Assembly: GCA_030065855.1 (NCBI GenBank)
Contig: JASJCT010000042.1
Coordinates: 1-64,000, forward strand
Reading direction: 5' to 3'
DNA: 64,000 nt
Source of the DNA: Myxococcota bacterium
GTDB lineage: Bacteria; Myxococcota_A; Polyangia; JAAYKL01
Part shown: one piece after another, positions 63,413 to 64,000 of the stretch
How the letters are laid out: the number at the start of each line of letters is the position of its first letter
Numbering within the stretch: the stretch's first letter is position 1
The notes under the pieces: generated by a model
The model's database searches: none
What the model was told of the DNA's origin: nothing
The model's input: only the letters and a program-made list of their open reading frames with translations
Translations under genes and position numbers: made by a program

Positions 63413-63782
63413 TAAGGGTTACGTAACTTTCAACGGGCCAGGTGCCTTTTTGAGTAACTTTCTTGTCAGGTGACCTCAGTCCACTTGCGTTTGAACATCC
63501 CCCTAGTATTACGTCAAACGTATCTTGTCGGGTGAAGATAGCAAATTCCCCCTTGAAAAAGGGGGGAAGGGGGATTTCCAAATGCTTTGGAAATATTGAC
63601 GAAATCCCCCCAGCCCCCTTTTTCAAAGGGGGAGGCATTTTACCCAACATGATTCACTTGACCGAGTACTAGCCCCTTTTTCAAAGGAGGAATGTGGGAT
63701 GTTACCCATCAGCATACACTGTACCGGCCTTGGCATGGTTCTTTCATAAACGGCTGCCGCAACTCATTTGAAAGGAGAAAGA
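63413..63782. other. Intergenic gap filled mostly by repeat element copy C
   Basis: No gene is visible. A TTTCCAAA-TGC-TTTGGAAA hairpin (about 63574-63592) sits in the centre of the repeat copy. Outside the repeat (63413-63530) nothing stands out. Confidence 0.5.
63543..63692. repeat. Intergenic G/C-run repeat element, copy C plus fragment
   Basis: CCCCCTTGAAAAAGGGGGG, a central TTTCCAAA hairpin, GAAATCCCCCC, AGCCCCC, TTTTTCAAAGGGGG, ending near 63635. A partial copy (AGCCCCTTTTTCAAAGGAGG) follows at 63671-63690. Matches copies A and B. Confidence 0.7.
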
Positions 63783-64000
63783 ATGAAACGCATCTATTTG
63801 TTTGCAATCGTGTTGGGTATGTTCTTCGGGTTCGAATCCATTGCCCTTGGCGCATCAGGGAGGCTTCTGACCGTGGGTGATCCATGGGGAGGGCCATCGT
63901 CTTTTGACACGATTCAGGCAGCTGTTAACGAAGCAAGAGCGGGAAACAAGATCATGATCTGGCCCGGCACCTATGACGAATACAACGACCCTATTTGGGA
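63783..64000 (+). CDS. Secreted protein, N-terminus only (cut by window edge)
   Basis: GAAAGGAGAAAGA precedes ATG 63783 and the frame stays open to the end of the window (72 codons seen). The product starts with a signal peptide (M-K-R-I-Y-L-F-A-I-V-L, cleavage near L-G-A-S-G), followed by F-D-T-I-Q-A-A-V-N-E-A-R-A-G and M-I-W-P-G-T-Y. This is the usual start of right-handed beta-helix (pectate-lyase-like) repeat proteins. The function cannot be told from this part. Confidence 0.6.
   Translation, partial: MKRIYLFAIVLGMFFGFESIALGASGRLLTVGDPWGGPSSFDTIQAAVNEARAGNKIMIWPGTYDEYNDPIW

Noticed and set aside
63828-63839. GGGTTCGAATCC resembling a tRNA T-loop
   Set aside because: Flanking bases do not pair as a T stem or acceptor stem, and it lies inside the coding sequence of the last gene.

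Overview
The window looks like chromosomal DNA of an uncultured anaerobic bacterium of the old Deltaproteobacteria (Myxococcota/Desulfobacterota sphere). This is an inference from gene content: AgmX/PglI-type and PEGA-domain proteins, FecR/TPR anti-sigma architecture, lipoproteins with Ser-Asp or Thr-Asp linkers, a reductive dehalogenase operon and a selenocysteine-encoding gene. No rRNA, tRNA, CRISPR array or prophage was found. Genes are dense and sit in short operons on both strands.

Layout. 1-2.4 kb: IS630 transposase tail, a BASS-type transporter between inverted repeats, and degenerate DNA. 2.4-5.7 kb (-): Gfo/Idh oxidoreductase, NAD epimerase and GT4 glycosyltransferase. 5.8-8.9 kb (-): rdhA-rdhB-rdhC, a reductive dehalogenase with membrane anchor and flavin/Fe-S membrane protein. 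8.9-9.7 kb (+), divergent from rdhA: a lipoprotein redoxin with an in-frame TGA in a U-x-x-C motif and a SECIS-like hairpin. 9.8-15.9 kb (-): moeA-moaA-moaC-moaB/mog plus an M14 peptidase lipoprotein, with a ModE-like operator in front. 16-18.4 kb (+): GNAT acetyltransferase and a HipBA module. 18.4-22.8 kb (-): HEAT-repeat protein, PEGA lipoprotein, and an AAA ATPase with three phased 17-bp dyads in its promoter.

23-29.4 kb (+): acyl-CoA dehydrogenase, queA, tgt, S41 protease, alkaline-phosphatase-superfamily protein. 29.9-31.9 kb: a multi-receiver HPt-GGDEF protein. 32-36 kb (-): helicase-associated-domain protein, FAD oxidoreductase, purM. 36.5-39.1 kb (+): lysC-lysA behind a leader that can fold two ways. 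39-48 kb: DUF1015 protein, TonB-like and AgmX-like proteins, a double parvulin lipoprotein, a divergent aspartate-aminotransferase homologue, a PIN-like ORF with a disturbed start, an Fe-S flavoprotein-like reductase, a MIF-like tautomerase and an SRPBCC protein. 48-53.3 kb: a Thr-Asp-rich repeat lipoprotein and a propeller/SpoIIE phosphatase. 53.3-55.5 kb (-): mpl-suhB. 55.6-59.5 kb (+): envelope protein, ECF sigma factor, FecR/TPR anti-sigma protein. 59.6-63.4 kb (+): a radical SAM/DUF2344 fusion and a hybrid sensor kinase. The window ends inside a secreted, probably beta-helix, protein.

Main points. The selenoprotein and the rdh operon share a short divergent promoter region and suggest anaerobic redox chemistry using corrinoid, Fe-S and selenium. 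Molybdenum-cofactor synthesis appears to be molybdate-regulated. Other regulatory sequences stand out: the dyad array before the AAA ATPase and the bistable lysC leader. Short GC-rich repeat elements lie in several intergenic gaps.
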